Under the pieces are notes generated by a model that did no database searches, had not been told where the DNA came from, and saw only the letters and a list, made by a program, of their open reading frames with translations. Made by a program: the position numbers and the translations under genes. From assembly GCA_963662985.1 (NCBI GenBank), contig OY760067.1:1240001-1304000 (forward strand): a DNA stretch of 64,000 bases. The letters run 5' to 3'. Positions 51,298 to 59,480 of the stretch are shown here, piece after piece. Within the stretch, counting starts at the first letter, position 1, and every line of letters starts with the position of its first letter. Source of the DNA: G963662985 sp963662985 (GTDB lineage Bacteria; Chloroflexota; Anaerolineae; Anaerolineales; UBA11579).

Positions 51298-52317
51298 ATG
51301 AATTTTTCAATAATCACGAACATCGAAGAAATTTCTATGATGAAAAACGAATGGAATCAATTATTAAAAGAATCTTTTTTTCAAACCCCTTTTTTACGTA
51401 ATGAATATTTAGTTGCTTGGTGGAAACATAAAGGTGGCGGAGAATGGGAAAACGCATTTCTATCAATATTAGTAGCTCGTGATAATAATAAAAAATTATT
51501 AGGTGTAGCTCCTTTTTATATAACTGAAACAACCAATAAGAAAAATGTATTGCGATTAGTAGGGGGGATTGAAATCTCTGATTATTTAGACATATTGGCA
51601 AAAGAGGAGAATCTCATTCCATTTTGGGAAGAAGTTTTTGAAAAAATCTTCGAAAAAGATTTTCCAAAATGGGATGTTTTAGAATTTTTTAATATTTGGG
51701 AAAAATCTCCCTCTGTTGAACAAATTACCAATTTAGCATTGATAAAGAATTTACATTTTAAAAAGGAAGTTTTTCAACCATGCCCACAAATCTTTCTTCC
51801 TAAAGGCTGGGATATTTATCTAAATTCATTAAATACTAAATTTAAGAAAAACTTAACTCGCCGAATACGCATGGCTGAAAATAATTATATACCTGTAAAT
51901 TGGGAATTTGTAAATATAAATGATTTTGACAAACGATTAGATGAGTTTTTTGAATTAATGGCCACTGATCCAGAAAAACACCTTTTTTTAACGAATAAAA
52001 TGCATACTCAAATGAAAGCAATAGTAAGTAGTGCGAATGAAAATGGAATTATGCAATTTGTGATTTTGAAATTAGATGAAAAGATGATTGCAGGATTATT
52101 ATATTTTGATCTTGATAATAAATTATGGGGGTACAATTCTGCTTTGGATTTTTCAAATTTAGATCTTTCACCAGGATTAGTATTAAAGGGTTATCACTTA
52201 CAATGGGCTATCGAACATGGCTACGAGATTTATGATTTTATGAGGGGTAATGAAAGTTATAAATATGATTTTGGTGCAAAAGATACTCATGTCTTAAAAA
52301 TAACAATCTCAACTTAA
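51298..52317 (+). CDS. CelD/BcsL-type GNAT acetyltransferase (FemAB-like)
   Basis: 339 residues. EEISMMKNEWNQLLKESFFQTPFLRNEYLVAWWKH in the N-half and MQFVILKLDEKMIAGLLYFDLDNKLWGYNSALD, LSPGLVLKGYHLQWAIEHGYEIYDFMRGNESYKYDFGA in the C-half match the Acetyltransf_6 family. Members act in exopolysaccharide or cell-wall peptide modification. AAAAGGAG site. A hairpin-rich 270-base spacer follows. The G-rich coding strand agrees with a positive skew from here rightward. Confidence 0.9.
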   Translation: MNFSIITNIEEISMMKNEWNQLLKESFFQTPFLRNEYLVAWWKHKGGGEWENAFLSILVARDNNKKLLGVAPFYITETTNKKNVLRLVGGIEISDYLDILAKEENLIPFWEEVFEKIFEKDFPKWDVLEFFNIWEKSPSVEQITNLALIKNLHFKKEVFQPCPQIFLPKGWDIYLNSLNTKFKKNLTRRIRMAENNYIPVNWEFVNINDFDKRLDEFFELMATDPEKHLFLTNKMHTQMKAIVSSANENGIMQFVILKLDEKMIAGLLYFDLDNKLWGYNSALDFSNLDLSPGLVLKGYHLQWAIEHGYEIYDFMRGNESYKYDFGAKDTHVLKITIST

Positions 52318-52321
52318 AAAA

Positions 52322-52359
52322 ATCAAACGCCAGGTGAGGGGGGCACCCGAACGTTTGAT
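52322..52359. repeat. G6-loop hairpin, copy 1
   Basis: Outer stem ATCAAACG/CGTTTGAT, inner GGTG/CACC, loop AGGGGGG. The 22-base core at 52331-52352 (starts CAGGTGAGGG, ends GCACCCGAAC) is identical to that at 52479-52500. The outer stems differ but remain paired (C-G here versus T-A there). Confidence 0.8.
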
Positions 52360-52469
52360 GTTGATATTATACATAAAAAGCTTATTAATGCAATGAAATG
52401 AGACAATTGTTTAATAATTTAAGGTTAGATATTTTCAATAAATTAATAAGTGAATTTTGACTTAAAATA

Positions 52470-52506
52470 ATAAATGTTCAGGTGAGGGGGGCACCCGAAC
52501 ATTTAT
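52470..52506. repeat. G6-loop hairpin, copy 2
   Basis: Outer stem ATAAATGTTC/GAACATTTAT (10 bp), one mismatch, inner GGTG/CACC, same 22-base core as copy 1, direct orientation, 148 bases apart. Its 3' arm is also the 5' arm of the next hairpin, so the two structures exclude each other. Confidence 0.8.
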
Positions 52507-52535
52507 CTTCTATAGTTTACTTGAAGATAAATGTT
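52498..52535. terminator. Alternative hairpin/terminator competing with G6 hairpin 2
   Basis: AACATTTATCTTC (52498-52510) and GAAGATAAATGTT (52523-52535) form a perfect 13-bp stem, followed by a T-rich stretch. It lies between convergent genes. Confidence 0.7.
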
Positions 52536-52587
52536 TTGTAAATAGTTTTTTATTAGAATTTTATTAATATGTGTTAATTTCTTTGTT

Positions 52588-53100
52588 TTAACGTGTAATT
52601 TCATAAAGAATGTGCTTTAGTTCAGGTTCAATGAGCATTTCCCATGCTAATTCAACTGCTGCAGGAGAACCAGGAACTGAAAAAACCATCCTTTTATGCC
52701 ATACTCCAGCTGTGGCACGAGAAAACATGGCTGCTGATCCAATTTGCTGATAGCTTAACATTCGAAACAATTCTCCAAATCCAATCATTTCTTTTTCTAT
52801 TCTGCGATTTAGAGCATCAAATGTGTTATCTCTTTGAGAGATTCCAGTACCCCCATTGAAAAGAATAATAGAGGCATTTGTCTCGTTAATCTTTGCTAAA
52901 ACTGATTCAACTTCTGCTGGCTCATCTGGAATGATGTAATATGCAATAAGCTGATGCCCTTTTTGATGTAATTTATCTTTGAGATATTTTCCATTTTCAT
53001 CTGTTTCAATAGTGCGGGTGTCGCTGACTGTGACAATTGCAAATTGAATAGGAGGAAGAGATTCGGCTAGGTGTTTATGTTGTGTGCTTGCTGTTTTCAT
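52588..53100 (-). CDS. moaB: Molybdenum cofactor biosynthesis protein MoaB/MogA family
   Basis: 170 residues. FAIVTVSDTRTIETDENGKYL, LFNGGTGISQRDNTFDAL and MVFSVPGSPAAVELAWEMLI are the molybdopterin-binding motifs of the MoaB/Mog group, which adenylate molybdopterin before metal insertion. Single gene. It supports the tungsten/molybdenum enzymes in this window (22-25 kb and 42-44 kb). An AAGG site precedes the ATG. Confidence 0.93.
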   Translation of the reverse strand: MKTASTQHKHLAESLPPIQFAIVTVSDTRTIETDENGKYLKDKLHQKGHQLIAYYIIPDEPAEVESVLAKINETNASIILFNGGTGISQRDNTFDALNRRIEKEMIGFGELFRMLSYQQIGSAAMFSRATAGVWHKRMVFSVPGSPAAVELAWEMLIEPELKHILYEITR

Positions 53101-53250
53101 TTTTACCTTTTTGATTATTGTTTTATTAAGTATATACGATTATTGTTGAAGGATTCTAAGTCATTTATGAATGCATTCTTTTCTTATTGATAAAAGAGAT
53201 GTTGATTGTTGTATACTTAATCATATTTTTCTTGCTGAAGGAGAGAGAGT

Positions 53251-53922
53251 ATGAAAAAAATTGGAAACATGTTGTTAGCTGTGAGTGTTTATTGTATGGG
53301 ATTGGTTGCGTTGTCTATCACCTATCATTTTCTCTATAGTAATGAGTCTTTCACTAGCCAAAGCAGTTTGATTTCTTTGATAGCGATTACGATTATTTGG
53401 GTAATTGGATCGACTTATTTTTGGTTGCGGATTAGCCAGCACTTGTTGGAACGGGCATGGCTGAAGAAGCTCAAGAAGGTGCATGCGTGTCCAGATTGTG
53501 GGAGCGAGGTGTTTCATTATGAAAAGGACAATCAGAATGATGTGCCAACGCAAAATGAAAAATTGGCACCGAATCAGGAAGCTTTTATAAAACCATTTGT
53601 GTGTGATGCGTGTGGAAAGGTGTATGATGGGTTCCTCTTTTTTGAAGACAAGCGGATGGGGTTTGGATTTGGTGGAGTGTTGTATTTCAATTTGACGACA
53701 AAAAAGCGACGCTATAATAACCCAATTGATCCGATTCGCCAGTTTCGGTTTCGCCGTCAATTCTTTTCTAATGGGATTTTGGCGGGGATTTTGATGAGTG
53801 CAGGATTGTTTCTATTGATTACGGGGATTTATGGGTTGAGTTTTTATGCGTTGGTTCCTTTGGTGCTGGGAGTGGGGATTTTGTTTTTCTTGGTGCTGAA
53901 TCTAAAGGTATATGTGATCTAG
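53251..53922 (+). CDS. Membrane protein with zinc-ribbon loop
   Basis: 223 residues. Two N-terminal hydrophobic helices (about 5-30 and 40-62), a cytoplasmic loop with HACPDCGSEVFHYEK and FVCDACGKVYDG (four-cysteine zinc ribbon, about 85-130), then two C-terminal helices. No family recognised. Ribosome site GGAGAGAG. The T-box promoter of thrS begins eight bases after the stop, so it is separate from thrS. Confidence 0.7.
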   Translation: MKKIGNMLLAVSVYCMGLVALSITYHFLYSNESFTSQSSLISLIAITIIWVIGSTYFWLRISQHLLERAWLKKLKKVHACPDCGSEVFHYEKDNQNDVPTQNEKLAPNQEAFIKPFVCDACGKVYDGFLFFEDKRMGFGFGGVLYFNLTTKKRRYNNPIDPIRQFRFRRQFFSNGILAGILMSAGLFLLITGIYGLSFYALVPLVLGVGILFFLVLNLKVYVI

Positions 53923-53930
53923 GATTGTTA

Positions 53931-53958
53931 TTGACAATTTTGGGTTGTGTTCTATAAT
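53931..53958 (+). promoter_or_regulatory. Consensus promoter of the thrS T-box transcript
   Basis: TTGACA (53931-53936), a 16-base spacer, TATAAT (53953-53958). Both hexamers are perfect sigma-70 consensus. Confidence 0.9.
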
Positions 53959-53964
53959 GAGGGC

Positions 53965-54247
53965 AATAGTGAAAACGCTGTGATTGGGACGAGTAGTTGC
54001 TCGGATGACAGATAGAGAATGGAAATCGTTGGCTGGAAGTTTCCTATGTTGAAGGCAGTGAAAACCACCCATGAGCGCAACCCGGAACGATGTGTGACAT
54101 TTATTATGGGAAGCGGGTGACGTCGTTATTCGTCGGCAGAGATGGCTTGTTGTTTTTGGATGAGCTAAATCGGGTGGAACCGTGCCAGTTCTATCAATGT
54201 GTTGATCATTTTGAACTCGCGCCCCGTGGTGGGTGCGAGTTTTTTTG
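53965..54247 (+). promoter_or_regulatory. T-box riboswitch upstream of thrS
   Basis: Stem I begins with GGGACGAGTAG...AGAGAATGGAAATCG. A candidate specifier ACC (Thr) lies in GTGAAAACCACCC at 54058-54070. The T-box GGTGGAACCGTGCC (54174-54186) pairs with uncharged tRNA 3' end. The terminator AACTCGCGCCC/GGGTGCGAGTT with seven T ends at 54247. When tRNA-Thr is uncharged, antitermination allows thrS synthesis. Confidence 0.92.
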
Positions 54248-54291
54248 TTAATTGTTAAAGAACCTAAAGACAAATCTATTTGGGAGTGATT

Positions 54292-56100
54292 ATGTGTAAC
54301 GAACATTATGAAGAATCTAAACTGTATCAAATTCGCCATTCGGCAGCACACATCATGGCACAAGCTGTGATGGAGTTGTTTGAGCCGGGTGAAGCGAAGA
54401 TTGCAATTGGGCCACCAATTCAGGATGGTTTTTACTATGACTTTGATTTGCCACGCAATTTGACGCCGGATGACTTGAAGGCGATTGAAAAGCGTATGCG
54501 CCAGATCATTGCAAAGAAGGAGCCGTTTGTGAAGACAGTGGTTTCTGCAGAAGAAGCCAAGAAGCAATTTGCCGATCAACCTTATAAGCTGGAATTGATT
54601 GAAGGCTTGGAGGCTGGTGGCGTGGATGAATATGGCGATGATATCCAAGGTGAAACGGAGATCTCTTTCTACACGGATGGTGAATTTGTGGACTTGTGCC
54701 GTGGACCTCATGTGGAGAACACGGGCGAGATCAACCCGGCTGCGTTCAAGTTGCAGAGCATTGCGGGTGCCTATTGGCGAGGGGATGAGAAGAACAAACA
54801 ATTGCAGCGCATCTATGGGACGGCTTGGGAAACGAAAGAAGAGTTGAAAGAGCATTTGAAGTTCCTAGAAGAGGCTAAGAAGCGCGACCATCGCAAGTTG
54901 GGCAAGGAATTGGACATTTTCACGTTCGATGAAGAAGTGGGGCCGGGGCTGCCTTTGTGGACGGCACGGGGTACGGCTGTGATTGAAGCAATCGAAAATT
55001 TGGCTTATGAGACGGAACGCAATCATGGGTATCGCAATGTGCGTACGCCACACTTGACGAAGGAAGACTTGTTCTTGCGTTCGGGGCATTTGCCTTATTA
55101 TGCAGAGAGCATGTATCCGCCGATGGAGATGGATGGCAGTAATTACTATATTAAGCCAATGAATTGCCCGTTCCATCACAAAATCTATAACAGTAAACAA
55201 CACAGCTACCGAGATTTGCCAGTGCGTTTGGGCGAATATGGGACGTGTTATCGCTATGAAAAGAGCGGTGAGCTGTTTGGGTTGATGCGGGTGCGCTCGA
55301 TGCAAATGAATGATGCGCATATTTATTGCACGCCAGACCAATTTGAGCAAGAGTTTATCGATGTGATCAATATCTATCTTGAATATTTCAAGATCTTTGG
55401 GATTGAGAAATATGTGATGCGTTTGAGCACGCACTCTGACAAGGGGTTGGGGAAGAAGTATGTGGACAATAAAGAAATGTGGGTGAAGACGGAACAGATG
55501 GTGCGCGATGCGATGGACAATGCGGGTGTGCCTTATGTGGAACGTGCGGATGAAGCGGCGTTCTATGGCCCGAAGATTGATGTGCAGGTGTGGAGCGCGA
55601 TTGGGCGTGAGTTTACGTTGGCGACGAACCAAGTGGACTTTGCGGTGCCGGAACGCTTTGAGATGAAGTATACGGATGAACATGGGGAAGAACAGATTCC
55701 TTTGTGTTTGCACCGAGCACCGTTGAGCACGCATGAACGCTTGGTGGGCTTTTTGTTGGAACACTATGCTGGGAAGTTCCCGGTGTGGTTGAGCCCAGAA
55801 CATGTGCGGGTGATTCCGATTACAGATGCCCATATTGACTATGCTAAAAAGTTGGCAGATGAACTTTATGCCGCTGGGTTCCGCGCTGAAGCGGACTTGG
55901 GGAATGCACGGATGAACGCGAAGATTCGCGCGGCACAGAAAATGAAGGTGCCGTATATGTTGGTGGTGGGGGACCAAGAAATGGCAGATGGCACGGTGTC
56001 TGTGCGGAATCGCGATGGCGAACAATCTAATGGGGTGCCGTTTGCGGAGTTCAAAGCGATGTTGGCGGAAAAAGTGGCCTCGCGCGATGCGGAACTTTAG
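54292..56100 (+). CDS. thrS: Threonyl-tRNA synthetase (without TGS domain)
   Basis: 602 residues from the ATG with GGGAG site. It starts almost directly in the editing (SAD) domain: YQIRHSAAHIMAQAVMELF, with HxxxH, then HVENTGEINPAAFKL. Class II catalytic core: HRKLGKELDIF, MNCPFHHKIY, RLGEYGTCYRYEKSGELFGLMRVR (motif 2), APLSTHERLVGF (motif 3), and C-terminal anticodon-binding domain. The N-terminal TGS domain present in most bacterial ThrRS (about 640 residues) is missing. Controlled by the upstream T-box. Confidence 0.96.
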   Translation: MCNEHYEESKLYQIRHSAAHIMAQAVMELFEPGEAKIAIGPPIQDGFYYDFDLPRNLTPDDLKAIEKRMRQIIAKKEPFVKTVVSAEEAKKQFADQPYKLELIEGLEAGGVDEYGDDIQGETEISFYTDGEFVDLCRGPHVENTGEINPAAFKLQSIAGAYWRGDEKNKQLQRIYGTAWETKEELKEHLKFLEEAKKRDHRKLGKELDIFTFDEEVGPGLPLWTARGTAVIEAIENLAYETERNHGYRNVRTPHLTKEDLFLRSGHLPYYAESMYPPMEMDGSNYYIKPMNCPFHHKIYNSKQHSYRDLPVRLGEYGTCYRYEKSGELFGLMRVRSMQMNDAHIYCTPDQFEQEFIDVINIYLEYFKIFGIEKYVMRLSTHSDKGLGKKYVDNKEMWVKTEQMVRDAMDNAGVPYVERADEAAFYGPKIDVQVWSAIGREFTLATNQVDFAVPERFEMKYTDEHGEEQIPLCLHRAPLSTHERLVGFLLEHYAGKFPVWLSPEHVRVIPITDAHIDYAKKLADELYAAGFRAEADLGNARMNAKIRAAQKMKVPYMLVVGDQEMADGTVSVRNRDGEQSNGVPFAEFKAMLAEKVASRDAEL

Positions 56101-56125
56101 GCTGGACCTAGTCTAGTTTTTGATG

Positions 56126-56155
56126 AAAGGCTGCTCTGTGAAGGGCAGTCTTTTT
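56126..56155 (+). terminator. thrS terminator
   Basis: AAAGGCTGC and GCAGTCTTT stem (one G-U) with T-run. It is homologous to the AAGACTGC/GCAGCCTT hairpin at the end of repeat copy A. Confidence 0.75.
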
Positions 56156-56570
56156 GTTTAAGTGGGGTGTTCTGTTTCGCATAGGTGTTTGGTGGGCGCT
56201 GAAAAAAAAGTGATGGTTTTGTGGTTTGGGTGATTTTTCGACATCTGCGGGGTTTATGTTGATTAAGAACCCTGTATATGGTGGTTTTAGGTGAAAAAGT
56301 GGAGTGCCAGATCGTGCCAAGAGTGGGTTTTGATGCTGCCAAATTGTGCCAGGGGGTGGTGTCAGAATTTGTCAGGAATTGGGATTTATTAGCAATAGGG
56401 GAATAAAAGGGATAAAAAATAAATGGGATAAATTAGGGAAATTGCTAATAAAAAGTTGTTGTTTGCTGTTATTTAATTTGTAAGGTGCTGTTATTTAGAA
56501 ATTATGTTCTAAATAACAGGAAGTATACAAGAGTTTGGAGTATTTGTCAAATGGGGTGAAAAGTTATTGA
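56156..56570 (-). repeat. Structured intergenic element, copy B (inverted relative to copy A)
   Basis: Read on the minus strand it matches 37440-38146 block by block. It preserves structure better than copy A: TGTTATTTAGAA and TTCTAAATAACA are perfect 12-bp arms around ATTATG (56487-56520 region), and TTTATTAGCAAT / ATTGCTAATAAA arms (about 56386-56460) enclose an AT-rich loop. GCTGTTATTTA is directly repeated. TGGCAC-type motifs recur several times near 56310-56355. An AIPR gene lies between this copy and the linked DUF559 gene. Confidence 0.75.
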
Positions 56571-56643
56571 TCTTAATGATCAGATCATTTATGATTTAAG
56601 TTAATATTTTAATTTAATAATACCTTGAAAGGGGAGATATTTT

Positions 56644-58398
56644 ATGAGTTTAGATTTATCAAAGTATAAAAAATTAAGTGAAAAAGCTGGTATTTCAAAA
56701 GGGAAGCTAAATGATAACTATATGTTTACTATTTTAGCTGCTGATTTATTTTATTTTGAAAATGATATAAAAATTTCAGATATTCAAGATGGATTTGTTG
56801 ACGGATCGGGAGATGGGGGAATTGATTTCATTACTGTTTATGAAGATGAATTAAAAATTCTTCAAGGAAAATCAAGTAAAAGAATAAACTATGAAACTAT
56901 CATAAATTGCATTAATAAAATTATTGACACAATCAATGCATTAAATATTGTTAATCACAATAATTTAAATAATCATTTAGTTTCAAAATTTATTAATGCA
57001 AGAGACTCTTTAAATGATGATTCAGACATTGAGATAATAATTGTTTCTGGAGCAAGTATTTCAAAGAACTTACGACAAAGATTAAAAATAACGTTGAAAG
57101 AAAAAAAATATTCAAATTACCATTTTAAGATAATAGATATAGAAGATTTAGAGAATAAAAACTTTGAGCTACTAACTTATAAAGAATATGTAGAATATGG
57201 CACTTTGTCTTTATCTTCTACAAATGGATATTTAAAATTTGAAGATAGTTACTTAACAAATATTAAAGCATCCTCACTAAAAGAATTGTATAAAAAAAGC
57301 AGTAAAAGTTTATTTAATTATAACTTGAGAGAATATATTGTTAACAAACAAGTTGATAATGGTATTGATAAAACTATTGAAAATAATAAAGATAAATTTT
57401 GGTATTTTAATAACGGTATCACAATCATATGTTCTGATTGTTTTTTTGACGGAAATAATGTGAAAATTGATAATTTTTCAATAATTAATGGTGCTCAAAC
57501 TACAACAAAAATTGGTAATTCTAAAATAATTTCAAAAATCGATGATTTAGATTTAGTATGTAAAATTGTTGTTATAAAAAATTGGCATAAAAATAAAGAT
57601 GGAAATTTTATTAATGATATTTCAAAAGCAACAAATTCACAAAAACCTATTATTCCAAGAGATTTACAATCAAACAGTAGAGAACAAATAGCCTTGCAAA
57701 AAAATGCTGCACAAAATAAAGAAAAATCATTAGCAATTGAAATAAAAAGAGGATTAAAGGCTCCAAATTTTGATCAAGTTGATTCTTCTTATAGGATTAA
57801 AAATGATGAATTAGGACAACTTATTTTAAGTTGTTTATTGCAAAAACCAGGAACTGCAAGAAGCGCAAAAAGGAAAATTTTTGAAAATAAAAAAATATAT
57901 AATCAAGTTTTTATAAGAACTATGGATTACGATACATTATTTGATTTAGTGAAATTATCAAATTATTATAAAAAATATAAAGAAAAAAGAAATACTGAAT
58001 ATAAATTAAATAATAATGAAGATGAAAGCATAGAAATAATAGTAATGCAATATGCTAAATTTATTACATTAGCTATAATTTTTTATTTTATAAAAATAAA
58101 AAGGAATAAAATTGATTCTTATATAGATTCTGCCTTATTCGAAGATAATATAAATGGAACAATTATTAGTAAATACAAGAAAAATGATTTTGAAGAAATT
58201 TTAAATGAAATGTTTACAGTTATTATTCAATTATTGTCTGATATTTTTGAAAAAAATATAGATGAAGCTAAAACTCCTTCTAATTTCTTTAAAACGGATA
58301 AAAATTACCATAATATAATTTTAAAAGATATTGAAAATATAACTAATAGAATTGTCTATAAAGATAATTTCGAAAAATATATGAATATCTTTGACTAA
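56644..58398 (+). CDS. AIPR-family (abortive infection phage resistance) protein
   Basis: 584 residues. N-terminal restriction-endonuclease-like segment: DGFVDGSGDGGIDFITVYEDELKILQGKSS (D...D...Q.K nuclease-like). The AIPR core is FWYFNNGITIICSD and IINGAQTTTKIGNSKI, the family signature. Members confer phage resistance in some bacteria, mechanism unclear. Very AT-rich, poor in G/C skew, and inserted between repeat copy B and its DUF559 gene, which all suggest acquisition. GGGGAG site before the ATG. Confidence 0.85.
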   Translation: MSLDLSKYKKLSEKAGISKGKLNDNYMFTILAADLFYFENDIKISDIQDGFVDGSGDGGIDFITVYEDELKILQGKSSKRINYETIINCINKIIDTINALNIVNHNNLNNHLVSKFINARDSLNDDSDIEIIIVSGASISKNLRQRLKITLKEKKYSNYHFKIIDIEDLENKNFELLTYKEYVEYGTLSLSSTNGYLKFEDSYLTNIKASSLKELYKKSSKSLFNYNLREYIVNKQVDNGIDKTIENNKDKFWYFNNGITIICSDCFFDGNNVKIDNFSIINGAQTTTKIGNSKIISKIDDLDLVCKIVVIKNWHKNKDGNFINDISKATNSQKPIIPRDLQSNSREQIALQKNAAQNKEKSLAIEIKRGLKAPNFDQVDSSYRIKNDELGQLILSCLLQKPGTARSAKRKIFENKKIYNQVFIRTMDYDTLFDLVKLSNYYKKYKEKRNTEYKLNNNEDESIEIIVMQYAKFITLAIIFYFIKIKRNKIDSYIDSALFEDNINGTIISKYKKNDFEEILNEMFTVIIQLLSDIFEKNIDEAKTPSNFFKTDKNYHNIILKDIENITNRIVYKDNFEKYMNIFD

Positions 58399-58404
58399 AG
58401 AATA

Positions 58405-58461
58405 AAATCCCCCCTACGACTGCGTCGCTTCCCCCCTTTAGCAAGGGGGGCGGGGAAATTG
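58405..58461. repeat. REP-like cruciform element
   Basis: An outer AATCCCC/GGGGAAATT stem encloses a CGAC-TGC-GTCG hairpin and a CCCCCCTT/AAGGGGGG hairpin: a three-way palindromic structure of the type scattered intergenically in many genomes. It may also end the AIPR transcript. Confidence 0.6.
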
Positions 58462-58561
58462 AATAGACTCTTTATTTTAATATTATTTATACCCATTTAT
58501 TTTATAGTGAATAAAAAAGAATATATGATTAAATTATTTTTTATAAATTTTGGAGGGGTAA

Positions 58562-58927
58562 TTGAAAAAGCATAATTCTTATTTAACTCCGATTGCAAAA
58601 CAGTTACGAAGGGATATGACCAGTGAAGAAAGAAAACTTTGGTTTAATTTTTTACGCAGGTATCCGGTGCGGATTTTACGACAGAAGGTGATTGGGGAGT
58701 ATGTGGTGGATTTTTATTGTGCTAAGGTGAAGTTGGTGATTGAGGTGGATGGGGGTTATCATGAGGAGAGGATGCAGAAGAGGTCTGATGAGGTGCGGGA
58801 GGAGAAATTGCGAGGATATGGGGTGAAGGTGATGCGGGTTGCGAATGAGGCGGTGGAAACGGATTTTGATGGGGTGTGTCAGAAGATTAATGCCGAGATT
58901 TTAAGCAGGATAGAGGGAGATAGGTGA
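58562..58927 (+). CDS. DUF559-type endonuclease
   Basis: 121 residues, TTG start supported by GGAGGGG three bases before. LRRDMTSEERKLWFNFLRRYP, ILRQKVIGEYVVDFYCAKVK, catalytic-type LVIEVDGGYHEE, LRGYGVKVMRVANEAVETD. The DUF559 fold is related to very-short-patch repair nucleases. Catalytic D and H are intact, unlike the paralogue at 37038. DUF559 genes often occur near restriction or defence genes, here AIPR. The strongly G-rich coding strand shows long residence at this site, in contrast to the AIPR gene. Confidence 0.88.
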   Translation: MKKHNSYLTPIAKQLRRDMTSEERKLWFNFLRRYPVRILRQKVIGEYVVDFYCAKVKLVIEVDGGYHEERMQKRSDEVREEKLRGYGVKVMRVANEAVETDFDGVCQKINAEILSRIEGDR

Positions 58928-58992
58928 GATTTTGCAATCTGGATAATTTATGCTATGCTATTGTTTGTAAGGTATTTTAGTGAGGGTATTTT

Positions 58993-59400
58993 ATGGGGAC
59001 TATTTTTCATAGACGAAAAAAATTAGAGAAGGTGTATTTGATTCAGGCGGTTTCGGATGAGACGGCTACGATGGACGAGGATGCGCTGTTTGCGATGGGG
59101 TCAGAGGCATTGCAAAAGAAGTGCTCAATCTATGGGCGATATTTTCGGCAGGCAAAAAAGAAAAATGTGCCAGTGGTGAAAAGGCGAATTACGATTAAAA
59201 GTGAAGATGAAAAAGATTTTTCGCATAGCTTATTAAAGTTTACGCGAGATGTAGTGGAAACTGATAGTGATGTGGCGGTGCGGATTGCGAAGGATATTCG
59301 GTCTACGTTGGGGCTGGATGATTATTTTTTTATTACGTGCGGGACAGTGGAATCTAAACAGTTACGTTGGGGGATGCAGGTCTATTTTTTGTTCCGCTGA
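58993..59400 (+). CDS. Hypothetical protein, 135 residues
   Basis: Starts MGTIFHRRKKLEKVYLIQAV. A charged middle (KKKNVPVVKRRITIKSEDEKD) is followed by FTRDVVETDSDVAVRIAKDIRSTLGLDDYFFITCG and a hydrophobic end. No signal peptide or known motif. Mixed alpha/beta composition suggests a small soluble protein. Ribosome site is weak (GTGAGGG). It carries the local G skew, so it is a long-standing resident. Not recognised. Confidence 0.65.
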   Translation: MGTIFHRRKKLEKVYLIQAVSDETATMDEDALFAMGSEALQKKCSIYGRYFRQAKKKNVPVVKRRITIKSEDEKDFSHSLLKFTRDVVETDSDVAVRIAKDIRSTLGLDDYFFITCGTVESKQLRWGMQVYFLFR

Positions 59401-59480
59401 GTTTGGATAGGGGGGCGTGTGAGATGTGGGGGAGGTGTTTTTGGGTTTTGTTTGAGAGAAGCGATGGGCTTCTTTTTTGT

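Noticed and set aside
48500..53200. Search for DnaA boxes or a dnaA gene near the skew inflection
   Set aside because: No cluster of TTATnCACA-like boxes and no dnaA seen, so no origin is annotated.
53902..54855. A 317-codon minus-strand frame across the T-box and start of thrS
   Set aside because: Covers a well-supported riboswitch and a real gene in antisense. Composition not protein-like.
54865..56025. A 386-codon open frame antisense to thrS
   Set aside because: Rich in His, Ile and Arg with no motif. It is a by-product of G-rich codon use in thrS.
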